Source: an uncultured Prevotellaceae bacterium
Lineage (GTDB): Bacteria > Bacteroidota > Bacteroidia > Bacteroidales > Bacteroidaceae
DNA: 64,000 nucleotides
NCBI GenBank assembly: GCA_947169115.1
Contig: CAMVOK010000001.1
Coordinates: forward strand, 186,001-250,000
Reading direction: 5' to 3'
Each line of letters begins with the position of its first letter. Positions within the stretch are counted from its first letter, which is position 1. The notes below the pieces were generated by a model. That model worked only from the letters and a program-made list of their open reading frames with translations, searched no databases and was not told the DNA's origin. A program made the translations under genes and the position numbers. This document shows positions 36,422 to 46,701 of the stretch, one piece after another.

Positions 36422-37288
36422 ATGCGTCAACAACTACCCCCTATAACCAAGAACCTGCTCATCATAAACGTCTTAATGTATGTGGCTTCTTGGGTTTTGC
36501 CCCGTTACGGCTTTGATCTTAACCGATTGTTGGGGCTTCATTTCTTTATGGCTTCGGATTTTCGTCTGCATCAGTTCTTCACCTATCTTTTCATGCATGG
36601 TAGTATTGAACATCTGTTCTTCAATATGTTTGCCCTGTGGATGTTTGGTGGTATCATGGAGCATGTCTTTGGTCAGAAACGCTTCCTTATATTTTATTTA
36701 GTATGTGGCGTTGGTGCTGGTGTCATGCAGGAACTGGTACAGTTTATCCATTACACGGCAATCCTGTCCGAGATTGGGGCTGTATCGGCACATCAGTTGG
36801 CAGATGCACTTAACGTCTGGAATACGGTGGGTGCTTCGGGTTCCATATATGGCATATTGTTGGCGTTCGGTATGTTCTTCCCCGAGGAACGTATGTTCAT
36901 CATTCCCATTCCTTTCCCGATTAAAGCGAAGTATTTTGTGGTTGGCTATGCTGTCATAGAGTTACTTTCGGCTATGTTGCGCAGCAATGATGGTATCGCC
37001 CATATGGCACACCTCGGTGGTATGCTGTTCGGATTGATTCTTATCCTGCATTGGCGATATCCCGGTGGCTTACAGAAACGTTTTGGGAAATGGTGGGGCC
37101 GTTGGCGCAAATCGAAGATGAAGATACATCGTGGAGGTGGGAAATTTTCCGATGAAATGGACTATAATGAACGTAGAAACGCTCGCCAGCAGGAAGTGGA
37201 TAGAATTCTTGAGAAGGTAAAAAAACGTGGTTATGCTGCTCTGACGGAGGAGGAGAAACGAATACTTTTTGACGCAAGTGGCAGATAA
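36422..37288 (+). CDS. Rhomboid family intramembrane serine protease
   Basis: 288 aa; 'HGSIEHLFFNMFALWMFGG', catalytic 'GASGSIYGILLAFG', 'HMAHLGGMLFG'. Confidence 0.92.
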   Translation: MRQQLPPITKNLLIINVLMYVASWVLPRYGFDLNRLLGLHFFMASDFRLHQFFTYLFMHGSIEHLFFNMFALWMFGGIMEHVFGQKRFLIFYLVCGVGAGVMQELVQFIHYTAILSEIGAVSAHQLADALNVWNTVGASGSIYGILLAFGMFFPEERMFIIPIPFPIKAKYFVVGYAVIELLSAMLRSNDGIAHMAHLGGMLFGLILILHWRYPGGLQKRFGKWWGRWRKSKMKIHRGGGKFSDEMDYNERRNARQQEVDRILEKVKKRGYAALTEEEKRILFDASGR

Positions 37289-38384
37289 GGATAAAAAGAA
37301 GAAAAAGAACTCGTCTGGCTTGAGGGGTGGCGTTCAAAGTTTCCTGACAAGTCTCTTTCTGGGTGCTAACCTTGTAACGTTAGTGCTCTTGTGGGCTTGC
37401 TGTGCCAGTACGTGGGTGAATCAAGTCTACCATCCAAATATTGGGGTGGTGGGATTGCTTTTTCCAGCACTCCTTCTGCTGAATTTGCTATTCGTGCCTT
37501 TTTGGCTTGTCTTTAAGTTTCGTATGCTTGTTGTGCCTTTATTGGGCATGGCTTTGTGCGGCACCTTCATACTCGACTATTGCCCCATCAACTGGGGTGA
37601 AGCAGAGGAGGATGCCGATGTGACGATTGTCTCCTGGAATACCTTTAGTTTGGGAGATAATGGCAAGAACGGCAAGGCAGTAGTGGACTATCTGCAGGAG
37701 TCGGGGGCAGATATATTCTGCCTACAGGAGTCATTGTGTAACTCGGAAGTCCAGCAGATGTTCTATAAGACATTTACGGACGAAGGGTATCAAATCTATT
37801 ATGATGAAGCCTGTGTGCTGGTGTCGCGTTATCCTGTGTTGTCGTCGAAGAGAATAGATGCTCCATCGTATGCCAGGAACGGCGTGTCGGCCTATGAGTT
37901 GCTGATGGGTGAGGATACGATTACGGTGTTCAATGGGCATCTTGAATGTAACCGTTTGACTGTGGCGGAAAAGAGCGATTATGAGGATGTATTGCGTTCG
38001 CCAGAGAGTACAAAAATTAAGGGTGAGGCTCGCTATTTGGCAGGACGACTGGCTCGTGCGGCTGGTTATCGTGCCTGTCAGGTGCAGGCTTTCCTGACTT
38101 ATCTGGATAGTGTGCCCGAAGGTCGTCCAACGTTTTTTTGTGCCGACTTTAATGACACCCCCATTTCCTATGCCTATCAACAGGTTAAACGTCGGATGAA
38201 CTGTGCCTATCGTGCTAAGGGTAAGGGGATTGGACTGACCTATCGTGAACGCCATTTCCCCATACGTATCGACCACGTTTTCTTTTCTGATGAATGGGAA
38301 TGCTGTGAAGCCCGTGTAGATCGTTCGATTGACGTTTCCGACCATTTTCCCGTTGTTGTAAAGTTGAAGAAACGCTCAAAATAG
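37269..38384 (+). CDS. Endonuclease/exonuclease/phosphatase family protein with N-terminal TMs; start uncertain (TTG 37269 or GTG 37278)
   Basis: 'TIVSWNTFSLGDNGKNGK', 'ADIFCLQES', 'TFFCADFNDTPISYAY', 'RIDHVFFSDEW', 'SDHFPVVVKLK'. Confidence 0.88.
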   Translation: MTQVADKDKKKKKNSSGLRGGVQSFLTSLFLGANLVTLVLLWACCASTWVNQVYHPNIGVVGLLFPALLLLNLLFVPFWLVFKFRMLVVPLLGMALCGTFILDYCPINWGEAEEDADVTIVSWNTFSLGDNGKNGKAVVDYLQESGADIFCLQESLCNSEVQQMFYKTFTDEGYQIYYDEACVLVSRYPVLSSKRIDAPSYARNGVSAYELLMGEDTITVFNGHLECNRLTVAEKSDYEDVLRSPESTKIKGEARYLAGRLARAAGYRACQVQAFLTYLDSVPEGRPTFFCADFNDTPISYAYQQVKRRMNCAYRAKGKGIGLTYRERHFPIRIDHVFFSDEWECCEARVDRSIDVSDHFPVVVKLKKRSK

Positions 38385-38586
38385 TTTTTTATAACGACAT
38401 TTTTATTTTTTAAATTTTAATTCATTTCTGTGCCTTTGAATTTTTGTTCTAAGGCTTTTCCGCTTGACAATCGGATGAAAAGTTACGCATACGTAGAGTT
38501 GCGGAGTACGTAATCGGTTTACCGCTTGCGTAGAGAAACGGAGCAAGAAATCCCCCAATAAATTTGTTTTTTTGCTCGCTTATTCG

Positions 38587-38594
38587 TACCTTTG
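38587..38594 (+). promoter_or_regulatory. -7 box TACCTTTG upstream of secDF
   Basis: TTTTTTGCTCGCTTATTCGTACCTTTG. Confidence 0.55.
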
Positions 38595-38655
38595 TGGGCA
38601 ATTTGCGCGTATATAGGCGAATAATTAGGTAAAAACAATTAAAATAATTCAAAAA

Positions 38656-41600
38656 ATGCAAAACAAAGGATTTGTAAAAGTAATTGCTTTCCTGTTGGCT
38701 CTAATTTGCGTTTTCTACATGAGTTTTAGCTGGGTTGCCAGTTATTACGAGGGAAAGGCAGAGAAGATTGCCGCCGAGAAGGGTGAAGAGGCAGGACAGC
38801 AGTACTTGGATTCCGTCCAGAATGCAAAGGTATATGCCAATGTCTGGACGCTGAAGCAGTGCCGTGAGATGGGTCTTGGTCTCGGTCTTGACCTAAAGGG
38901 CGGTATGAATGTGATTTTGGAAGTCAGCGTGTCTGATGTAGTGAAGGCTCTTTCCGATCACAAGGAACTGACGAACAACACTTTCGCACAGGCTGTGGAG
39001 ATGGCACAGAAGTCAACGTCCAAAGGTGACGGTGACTTTATCACCCTCTTCATCCGCGAGTACAAGCAGCTGAATCCCGAAGGACACTTGAGCGAGATTT
39101 TCGCTACTCAGCAGTTGCGTGACAAGGTGAGCACCACCAGCACCGATGCTGAGATAGAGAAGGTTCTGCGTCAGGAGGTGAAGTCTGCCATCGACAACTC
39201 GTACAATGTGCTCCGCACCCGTATTGACCGCTTTGGCGTCGTTCAGCCCAACATCCAGGCCCTCGAAGGTCAGGAAGGCCGCATCATGATTGAGATGCCT
39301 GGTGTGAAGGAACCCGAACGTGTACGTAAACTGTTGCAGGGTAGTGCCAACCTGGAGTTCTGGGAGACCTACAATGCCGAAGAGGTTTATCAGTCACTTT
39401 ATGACCTTGATGCTCGTCTGGCTGCAGCCAATGTAGGCGGTGAAGAAACTGCCGTGACCGACACAACGGTTGCTGAGGCTACCACAGAGGCTACAGAGAC
39501 CACTGCCGTGGCTGAGGCTTCTCCCTCGGACTCTGTCAAGTCTGTCAAGGGTGGTCTGACGGCTGCCATCAACAAGGACAAGGCTCCTGAGGCTGCTGAT
39601 GCTCAGGATATGGAAAAGGCCTTGAAGGAACACCCCCTGTTGGCTCGTCTGCAGGTACAGCCCTCTCAGGGTTGCGTAGTAGGTATCGCCCACAAGCGTA
39701 ACTTGGAGGCCATTTCTGCTCTCTTTGATACTCCCGAGGCAAAGGCGGCACTGCCTGGTGACCTCCGTCTGAAGTGGGGCGTCAAGGGTATCAACGATAC
39801 CGATGGTTCAGATTTCTACTATCTTTATGCTATTCGCGTGACCGAGCGTGACGGACGTGCTCCTTTGGAAGGTGATGTCATCACAGATGCTTCCGACGAG
39901 TTCGACCAGAACGGCCGTCCCTGCGTAAGTATGAAGATGAACATCGACGGTGCCCGTCGTTGGGCTCAGTTGACAAAACTGAACGTCAACCGTTGCATCG
40001 CCATCGTTTTGGACGACAATGTCTATAGTGCCCCCAATGTTATCAACGAGATTACGGGCGGTAACTCCCAGATTACGGGTAACTTCACCCCCGAAGATAC
40101 CAAGGACTTGGCTAATGTGCTGAAGTCGGGTAAAATGCCTGCTCCTGCCCACATCGTGAGCGAAGAGATTGTAGGTCCTACACTGGGTGCTGAGTCTATC
40201 CGCATGGGTGTTTACAGCTGTATCTTGGCCTTTATCATCCTGATGTTCTACATGATAGCCATGTATGGATTCGTTCCGGGTATGATGGCTAACATGGCTC
40301 TGCTACTTAACCTGTTCTTCACGGTGGGTATTCTTACCAGTTTCCAGGCAGCTCTCACCATGAGCGGTATTGCTGGTATGGTTCTGACACTGGGTATGGC
40401 CGTGGATGCCAACGTGCTTATCTACGAGCGTACAAAGGAGGAAATGAAGTCTGGAAAGCGTCTGCGCGAGGCTTTGGATGCTGGTTACAGCAATGCCTTC
40501 AGTGCCATCTTCGACTCTAACCTTACCACCATCATTACGGGTATTATCCTTTACTATTTCGGTACAGGTCCTATCCGTGGATTCGCAACTACGCTGATTA
40601 TCGGTGTGCTCGTTTCATTCTTCACGGCCGTATTCCTCACCCGTGTGGTTTACTCAACGGCTATGGAACGTGACTGGAAACTTTTCCGTAACCTCACTTT
40701 CGAGACAGCACTGGGTAATCGTTTGTCCTTCAAGGAGCCAGCTTTCAAGTTCATGCAGAACTACAAGAAGAGTTTCTCTGTATTTGGTGCCATTGCTCTT
40801 ATCTCTCTCATTGCCGTATTTGGTCGTGGATTCAGTAAGAGTATTGACTTCACGGGTGGTCGCAACTTTGTGGTAACATTCGACAAGCAGGTGCAGCCCG
40901 AGGAGGTTCGTGGATTGCTGGAAGTGGCCTTCCCCGAGAGTAACACATCGGCCATTGCCATCGGTACTGACGGCCAGACCATCCGTATCTCTACGAACTA
41001 TCGTATTGAAGAGGATGGAACTAAAGTCGATAGCGAGTTGGAAGAGAAACTATTCCACGCCTTGCAGGATGCTGGTATGTTGGCTGCTGATTTGGAACTG
41101 GGGACCTTTATTAATCGTGACGTACGCGAGGGCGGTTCTATCATCAGTAGCCAGAAGGTAGGACCTTCAGTGGCTGAGGATATCACAAACGGTGCTATGC
41201 TTGCCGTTCTGTATTCCTTCATTGCCATCTTCCTCTACATCCTGTTGCGTTTCCGCAACTGGGCCTTCTCCGTGGGTGCTATTGTTGCCTTGATGTCCGA
41301 CATCATTGTCGTTCTGGGCGCATACGCTATATTGTGGGGCTTCGTTCCCTTCTCGCTGGAGATTGACCAGACCTTCATTGGTGCCATCCTGACGGCTATC
41401 GGTTACTCTATCAACGACAAGGTGGTGGTCTTCGACCGTATCCGTGAGAACATCAACCTCTATCCGAAGCGTGACCGCCAGCGTCTGTTCAACGACTCTC
41501 TGAACGCTACCCTGAATCGTACCATTAACACCAGTGTCAGCACATTCATCGTATTGGCTGTAATCTTCTGCATTGGCTTGTTCTTCAAGGGTGCAGGTAG

Positions 41601-41727
41601 CATCATCAGTTTCTCGTTTGCCATGATTCTGGGTGTTATCTTCGGTACATTCTCTTCAATGTTTGTGGCTGCCCCCATCGCCTACTTGGTAATGGGTCGC
41701 AAGATCAACGAGGAGGAGGAAAAGTAA
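38656..41727 (+). CDS. secDF: Fused protein translocase SecDF
   Basis: 1023 aa; 'LGLDLKGGMNVILEV', 'RIMIEMPGVKEPERVRKLL', 'GMAVDANVLIYERTKEEM', 'SKSIDFTGGRNFVVTF', 'GYSINDKVVVFDRIREN'. Confidence 0.95.
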   Translation: MQNKGFVKVIAFLLALICVFYMSFSWVASYYEGKAEKIAAEKGEEAGQQYLDSVQNAKVYANVWTLKQCREMGLGLGLDLKGGMNVILEVSVSDVVKALSDHKELTNNTFAQAVEMAQKSTSKGDGDFITLFIREYKQLNPEGHLSEIFATQQLRDKVSTTSTDAEIEKVLRQEVKSAIDNSYNVLRTRIDRFGVVQPNIQALEGQEGRIMIEMPGVKEPERVRKLLQGSANLEFWETYNAEEVYQSLYDLDARLAAANVGGEETAVTDTTVAEATTEATETTAVAEASPSDSVKSVKGGLTAAINKDKAPEAADAQDMEKALKEHPLLARLQVQPSQGCVVGIAHKRNLEAISALFDTPEAKAALPGDLRLKWGVKGINDTDGSDFYYLYAIRVTERDGRAPLEGDVITDASDEFDQNGRPCVSMKMNIDGARRWAQLTKLNVNRCIAIVLDDNVYSAPNVINEITGGNSQITGNFTPEDTKDLANVLKSGKMPAPAHIVSEEIVGPTLGAESIRMGVYSCILAFIILMFYMIAMYGFVPGMMANMALLLNLFFTVGILTSFQAALTMSGIAGMVLTLGMAVDANVLIYERTKEEMKSGKRLREALDAGYSNAFSAIFDSNLTTIITGIILYYFGTGPIRGFATTLIIGVLVSFFTAVFLTRVVYSTAMERDWKLFRNLTFETALGNRLSFKEPAFKFMQNYKKSFSVFGAIALISLIAVFGRGFSKSIDFTGGRNFVVTFDKQVQPEEVRGLLEVAFPESNTSAIAIGTDGQTIRISTNYRIEEDGTKVDSELEEKLFHALQDAGMLAADLELGTFINRDVREGGSIISSQKVGPSVAEDITNGAMLAVLYSFIAIFLYILLRFRNWAFSVGAIVALMSDIIVVLGAYAILWGFVPFSLEIDQTFIGAILTAIGYSINDKVVVFDRIRENINLYPKRDRQRLFNDSLNATLNRTINTSVSTFIVLAVIFCIGLFFKGAGSIISFSFAMILGVIFGTFSSMFVAAPIAYLVMGRKINEEEEK

Positions 41728-41742
41728 AACTTGAAAAAAAAA

Positions 41743-41784
41743 GAAAGGGGCCACGAAGCATTGCGCTTCGTGGCCCCTTTCTTT
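41743..41784. terminator. Strong bidirectional hairpin terminator between convergent genes
   Basis: GAAAGGGGCCACGAAGCATTGCGCTTCGTGGCCCCTTTC with flanking A and T runs. Confidence 0.9.
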
Positions 41785-41793
41785 TTTTGTTGT

Positions 41794-42936
41794 TCAGAAC
41801 CTTACGTATGTTTCTACCCAGGCCTGATGATAATCAGTTTTTGTCGTGGTCTTGTCGTGGTGGTAGTTGTATTGGAGTTGTAGCATCAGGTTTTTGTGTG
41901 GTTGCAGGTTGGCACTGATGCTATAGATGCTGTGTATTGAGGCTTTGTTGGCATAGTCGCGATAAACATCGTATTTGGCATAGCACTTAATCCAACGCCA
42001 AACAGGTACGCCTACCGTAGCATACCAGGCATCGGCCTTGTTGCCACCTTTCCAGTAGAACGGTGCGGTAGTTGTTGCTGCTACGTAGTCACTGGCTTTG
42101 TGCCCATAAGAACAGGCATACTCAGCACGCACGCTCCAGTGGTTCTGGCTTCCTTCGTACTTGATGCCAGCGGCATAGCGGTTACGGTCAACGGTCACGC
42201 CGGCATCATTCGTCCAGCTGCCCGTCCATCCGAAGGCACCAATCCATAGGTCTTTGACTGGGCTCCATTGAAGGCTTCCCATGAAGTCCTTACGGTGATT
42301 CTTGTCACGTCGGTTAATGCCCTGACCGTTATAGACGGCTACGGCGTAATGGAGTTGGCGATGTCCATCGCGACGACACTTGAACAGGTCGCCTTGTATC
42401 TGCAGACCCAAGTCGCGGCCTCCCATCGAACTTTCTCCACAGCGATCTCCAAAACCAGAAAGTTTCTTGGTAAGTTGGCTATAGTCCCCCATGCCGACAT
42501 CCCAGGGGTTATAGGGATTTTCGAAAGTGAAGCAGCGTTTGAACTCGCCGACCTTCACTTCCAGTTCCTTCCACTTGCTCCAAGCAACGAACGCATCCTT
42601 GACGTGGGGCGTTCCGTTGAGCTCAAATTGAAGGCGATACTTGAAGTCCTTCATGATGGTGCCATCAACGTAAACACGAATCAGACGGATTCCAAATCCA
42701 TCACCGCCATGGTCGCCTGGCTGGTTGTTGTATTTGTACGAACCGATAACGTAGCCCCCAAACTTGGGGATGCTGGCAACATCACTGTGTTTCCACTTCA
42801 CTTTCTTTGTAAGTGCATCCTGAATGGTATGGTAGGTGGTGTCCAGAAATGCTTCATCTTCGTGGGGCTCGGCATGAGAGCCAAGCGTTGAAAGGGCCAT
42901 CATAAGGGCCAACACGGTAATCTTTTTCTTTTCCAT
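41794..42936 (-). CDS. Porin family protein (phosphate-selective porin O/P-like)
   Basis: 380 aa; signal peptide; 'IRLIRVYVDGTIMKDFKYRLQFELNG', 'VGEFKRCFTFENPYNP', C-terminal aromatic 'WVETYVRF'. Confidence 0.8.
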   Translation of the reverse strand: MEKKKITVLALMMALSTLGSHAEPHEDEAFLDTTYHTIQDALTKKVKWKHSDVASIPKFGGYVIGSYKYNNQPGDHGGDGFGIRLIRVYVDGTIMKDFKYRLQFELNGTPHVKDAFVAWSKWKELEVKVGEFKRCFTFENPYNPWDVGMGDYSQLTKKLSGFGDRCGESSMGGRDLGLQIQGDLFKCRRDGHRQLHYAVAVYNGQGINRRDKNHRKDFMGSLQWSPVKDLWIGAFGWTGSWTNDAGVTVDRNRYAAGIKYEGSQNHWSVRAEYACSYGHKASDYVAATTTAPFYWKGGNKADAWYATVGVPVWRWIKCYAKYDVYRDYANKASIHSIYSISANLQPHKNLMLQLQYNYHHDKTTTKTDYHQAWVETYVRF

Positions 42937-43070
42937 GATGCAAAGATATGAAAAATGAGAAAAAATACGAAAAAAAGGCGTTACCTTTGTATTATGAAAT
43001 TAAACCTGAATGGTTGGAATATGTCATATCATACGTGAATTATCCTATTCCTTAATAAATATAAATAATA

Positions 43071-46000
43071 ATGTATAAGAGATTTTTTCTTCTGCTATCG
43101 CTTGCGCTGTGCGTGATAGGTGCGGTGGCACAGAAAGCGACAGTTACGGGTACGATTATGGACGGCACGCTCAACGAACCTTTGCCGGGAGCGGCCGTGG
43201 TGTTGCTGAATCCTAAGGATAGTACCCAAGTGACGGGTGTGGCAACAGATGTCAACGGAAAGGTGAATATGCCCGTTTCCAAGTATGGTACTTACTTGCT
43301 GCGTATTTCCTACGTAGGCTATATAACGAAGTTTCAACCCCTGGAACTTGACAAAAAAAACAAGACATTCGATTTGGGAACCATCATACTGGAGGAAGAT
43401 GCCAAGGTGATGAAGGAGGCTCAGGTGACAGCCCAACTGGCTCAGGTGGAGATGAAGGAGGATACCTTTGTCTATAATGCCGGTGCCTATCGTCTGCCCG
43501 AAGGCTCGGCTTTGGAGGAACTGGTGAAGAAGTTACCTGGTGCTGAGGTGGACGAAGATGGTACCATTAAGATTAACGGCAAGACCGTTAGCAAAATCAT
43601 GGTTGGGGGAAAGGAGTTCTTCGACAACGATACGAAGATGGCGATGAAGAACATCCCCACAAAGATGGTGGAAAAGATAAAGTCATACGACAAGAAGAGT
43701 GATTACAGCCGTATAACAGGCATTGACGACGGTGAGGAGGAGACGGTGCTCGACCTGACGGTGAAGAAAGGGATGAAAGAGGGTTGGCTCATCAATGCCG
43801 ACTTGGGCTATGGAACGGAAGACCGCTATGTGGCAAAGGCCAATATCAGCCGCTTTACCGACCACATGCAGTTTACGCTCATCGGGAGCCGTAACAACAT
43901 CAATGACAACTCGTTCCCGGGTGGCGGTGGCCGTGGCTGGGGCGGTGGTGGCGGACAAGGTATCACTACGAGCGACATGTACGGTGTGAACTTTGCCTGG
44001 GATAACGGAAAGAAAGATGGCGACGCAGGACTGGTGAAGGCTGGTGGTAACGTGCGTTACAGCCATCGTAAGAACGACGTACAAACACGTTCCAACAGTG
44101 AAATGTACCTGAATGGTACTACCAGCACCTTCTCGAACTCTCGTAATAACTCTGTCAACAGTAACCAGAATGTGAATGCCAATTTCAGGGTAGAGTGGCA
44201 ACCCGATTCTATGACGAACCTGATGTTCCGTCCAAACTTTTCCCGTTCGTGGTCGGATGCTCATGGGAACAGCCTGAGTGCCACGTTCAACGAAGACCCC
44301 TATGAGTCGTTCACAGACCCATTGGCTCAGTATAATCTGACGGAGAACAAAACCACCCGTGACCGTATTACTGTCAACGACAACGACCGTCAGACAAAGA
44401 GTGAGGGCAATTCGACTAACGTGGATGGTGATTTGCAGGCCAATCGTCGATTAGGTAAGGCCGGACGTAACTTAACATTGAACCTGGGTGGACGCTATTC
44501 CGAGAACGACAATACGTCGTGGAGTCGTTCCATGATTAATTATTATCAGCAGAATAAGAAGGACTTCAACAACCAGTATAATCTCTCGCCATCCACTTCC
44601 TATAACTTTCAGGGGAGATTAAGCTATACTGAACCCATAACCAAGTACTTCAATCTGCAAGCCCGCTACCAAATGCAGTATCGCTATTCCGACAGTGATC
44701 GGTCCATGTATAGCATCGACTCCCTGCTCACCAAGTTCGGAGGTTACTATACGGCAGAACAACTCTATCTGGGCTACATTCCAGGTCTCGACAGCCTGAA
44801 CTACTGCTACAATATGGAAAATTCGCAGTATGCAACTTATCGGGAATATAACCATGATGCCAGTTTCATGAGTCGGTACAACCGAAAGTTCGAGAACGGG
44901 CAGGAGATGCGTCTTAATGCAGGATTCAACCTTCAGCCCCAAACCACACACATGGACTATAAGAAGAATCAGTTGGACACTACCGTGGTACGCCATACCT
45001 TCAACTGGGCACCACGTATTGACATGCGATGGAAAATCAGCAATACCAGTCAGTTGCGCCTGCGTTATAATGCTTGGATGTCGCAACCCTCGATGACCAA
45101 TCTTCTGGAAGTGACCAACAGCAGCGACCCCTTAAACATATCCACAGGTAATGCCGGGTTGCGCTCATCGTGGAGTAACCGTTTATTTGCCTTCTACAAT
45201 GGATACAACGTTGATAAACAACGTGGATGGATGATAAACGCCCGCTACAATAACACGAAGAACAGCATTTCCACTGCCACCATCTATGACAGCCAGACGG
45301 GTGGAAGGTACACTCGTCCTATGAATATCAACGGCAACTGGGATATGGGTACTTCCATTATGTTCAATACAGCTCTCGATAAGGACAAACACTTCAATAT
45401 CTCGAACTTTGCCAACATCAACTATGCAAACAATGTCGGTTATTTGAACAAGAATACCACTATTAGCGGACTGGACATTTATAAGGATGCCGCCAAGACG
45501 ATTGTGGATATGGACAAGGTGTTTAGTCAAGTAACCTTGCAGAAAACGACCACTAAAAACACCAATGTGAATGATAATTTGCGTATGAATTATCGTAACG
45601 ATTTCCTTACGGATGGAACCTACGAGATAGGTTTGAACAGTGGTTTCAACTATCAACATGCCCGTAATAAGTTGCAAACCTCAGCCAATATCGACAGTTG
45701 GACGTTCAGTTATGGTGGTAATCTGAATATTACCTTCCCTTGGAATATGTCACTAGCTACTGACATCAGTCAGCAGAGCCGTCGTGGTTATTCTGATGAA
45801 TCTATGAATACCGATGAACTCATTTGGAATGCTCAGCTCAGCCAGAACTTGAAGAAGTGGCTTAAAGGTCACGAACTGACTGTAATGGTGCAGTGGTACG
45901 ACATCTTGCAACAGCGTAGCAATATCAGTCGCTCCATATCAGCCACGATGCGTAATGATACGTGGACGAACGCCATAAACAGCTATGTCATGGTTCACCT

Positions 46001-46142
46001 TGTCTATACGCTGAATCTGGTGGGTAATAAGGAGGCACGTGGTGCTATGGGGCCTGGCGGTCCCCGTGGGGGAGGAGAAGGTCCACGTGGTGGCGGTGGT
46101 CCTGGTGGCCGAGGGGGCTTCGGCGGAGGACGTCCGTTCTAA
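43071..46142 (+). CDS. TonB-dependent receptor-like / outer-membrane beta-barrel protein with carboxypeptidase-regulatory-like domain
   Basis: 1023 aa; signal peptide, 'ATVTGTIMDGTLNEPLPGAAVVLLNPKDS', plug-like 'LEELVKKLPGAEVDEDGTIKINGKTVSKIMVGGKEFF'; Gly-rich C-terminus. Confidence 0.85.
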   Translation: MYKRFFLLLSLALCVIGAVAQKATVTGTIMDGTLNEPLPGAAVVLLNPKDSTQVTGVATDVNGKVNMPVSKYGTYLLRISYVGYITKFQPLELDKKNKTFDLGTIILEEDAKVMKEAQVTAQLAQVEMKEDTFVYNAGAYRLPEGSALEELVKKLPGAEVDEDGTIKINGKTVSKIMVGGKEFFDNDTKMAMKNIPTKMVEKIKSYDKKSDYSRITGIDDGEEETVLDLTVKKGMKEGWLINADLGYGTEDRYVAKANISRFTDHMQFTLIGSRNNINDNSFPGGGGRGWGGGGGQGITTSDMYGVNFAWDNGKKDGDAGLVKAGGNVRYSHRKNDVQTRSNSEMYLNGTTSTFSNSRNNSVNSNQNVNANFRVEWQPDSMTNLMFRPNFSRSWSDAHGNSLSATFNEDPYESFTDPLAQYNLTENKTTRDRITVNDNDRQTKSEGNSTNVDGDLQANRRLGKAGRNLTLNLGGRYSENDNTSWSRSMINYYQQNKKDFNNQYNLSPSTSYNFQGRLSYTEPITKYFNLQARYQMQYRYSDSDRSMYSIDSLLTKFGGYYTAEQLYLGYIPGLDSLNYCYNMENSQYATYREYNHDASFMSRYNRKFENGQEMRLNAGFNLQPQTTHMDYKKNQLDTTVVRHTFNWAPRIDMRWKISNTSQLRLRYNAWMSQPSMTNLLEVTNSSDPLNISTGNAGLRSSWSNRLFAFYNGYNVDKQRGWMINARYNNTKNSISTATIYDSQTGGRYTRPMNINGNWDMGTSIMFNTALDKDKHFNISNFANINYANNVGYLNKNTTISGLDIYKDAAKTIVDMDKVFSQVTLQKTTTKNTNVNDNLRMNYRNDFLTDGTYEIGLNSGFNYQHARNKLQTSANIDSWTFSYGGNLNITFPWNMSLATDISQQSRRGYSDESMNTDELIWNAQLSQNLKKWLKGHELTVMVQWYDILQQRSNISRSISATMRNDTWTNAINSYVMVHLVYTLNLVGNKEARGAMGPGGPRGGGEGPRGGGGPGGRGGFGGGRPF

Positions 46143-46170
46143 AACAACGGAGATTCCGGATTATCCAATT

Positions 46171-46701
46171 TTACTGAAATAAAGAGAAGTTGACACTTCC
46201 ATACTGGCGGTGTTCCAAGAAACGGGGATGACTTTCGAAGTTGTCCCTTTTTCCGTGTTCCAGTACGAATATGCCGTTCGGCAAAAGTAGGTCCCGTTCA
46301 AGCACGAGATCTGGCAGGTCGGGGATGTTGGGCAGAATGTAGGGTGGGTCTGCAAAGATGAGGTCGTACTGTTCATGGCAGGCATTGAGGAACTTGAATA
46401 CATCGCCACGGACGGGGACGGCATTTTCGTCACCCAGACGATGAAGAAATTCCTCGATGACTCGGTAGTGGAATGGGTCACGCTCAACAGCAACTACGTG
46501 ACTACAACCGCGTGATAAAAGTTCCAGGGTGATACTGCCTGTACCAGAGAATAGGTCAAGGGCACGGGCTCCCTCAAAATCGAGGTAGCCACGCAGTACA
46601 TTGAAAAGATTCTCCTTGGCAAAGTCTGTGGTGGGTCTGGCCTTGAACGAGCGAGGTACCTCGAAGTGGCGGCCTTTGTATTTGCCTGTGATTATTCGCA
46701 T
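46171..46701 (-). CDS. rsmD: 16S rRNA (guanine966-N2)-methyltransferase
   Basis: 'MRIITGKYKGRHFEVP', 'RALDLFSGTGSITLELLSRG', 'YDLIFADPPYILP'. Confidence 0.93.
   Translation of the reverse strand: MRIITGKYKGRHFEVPRSFKARPTTDFAKENLFNVLRGYLDFEGARALDLFSGTGSITLELLSRGCSHVVAVERDPFHYRVIEEFLHRLGDENAVPVRGDVFKFLNACHEQYDLIFADPPYILPNIPDLPDLVLERDLLLPNGIFVLEHGKRDNFESHPRFLEHRQYGSVNFSLFQ

Noticed and set aside
42268-42891. 207-aa plus-strand ORF
   Set aside because: Antisense to the porin gene; no domain features.
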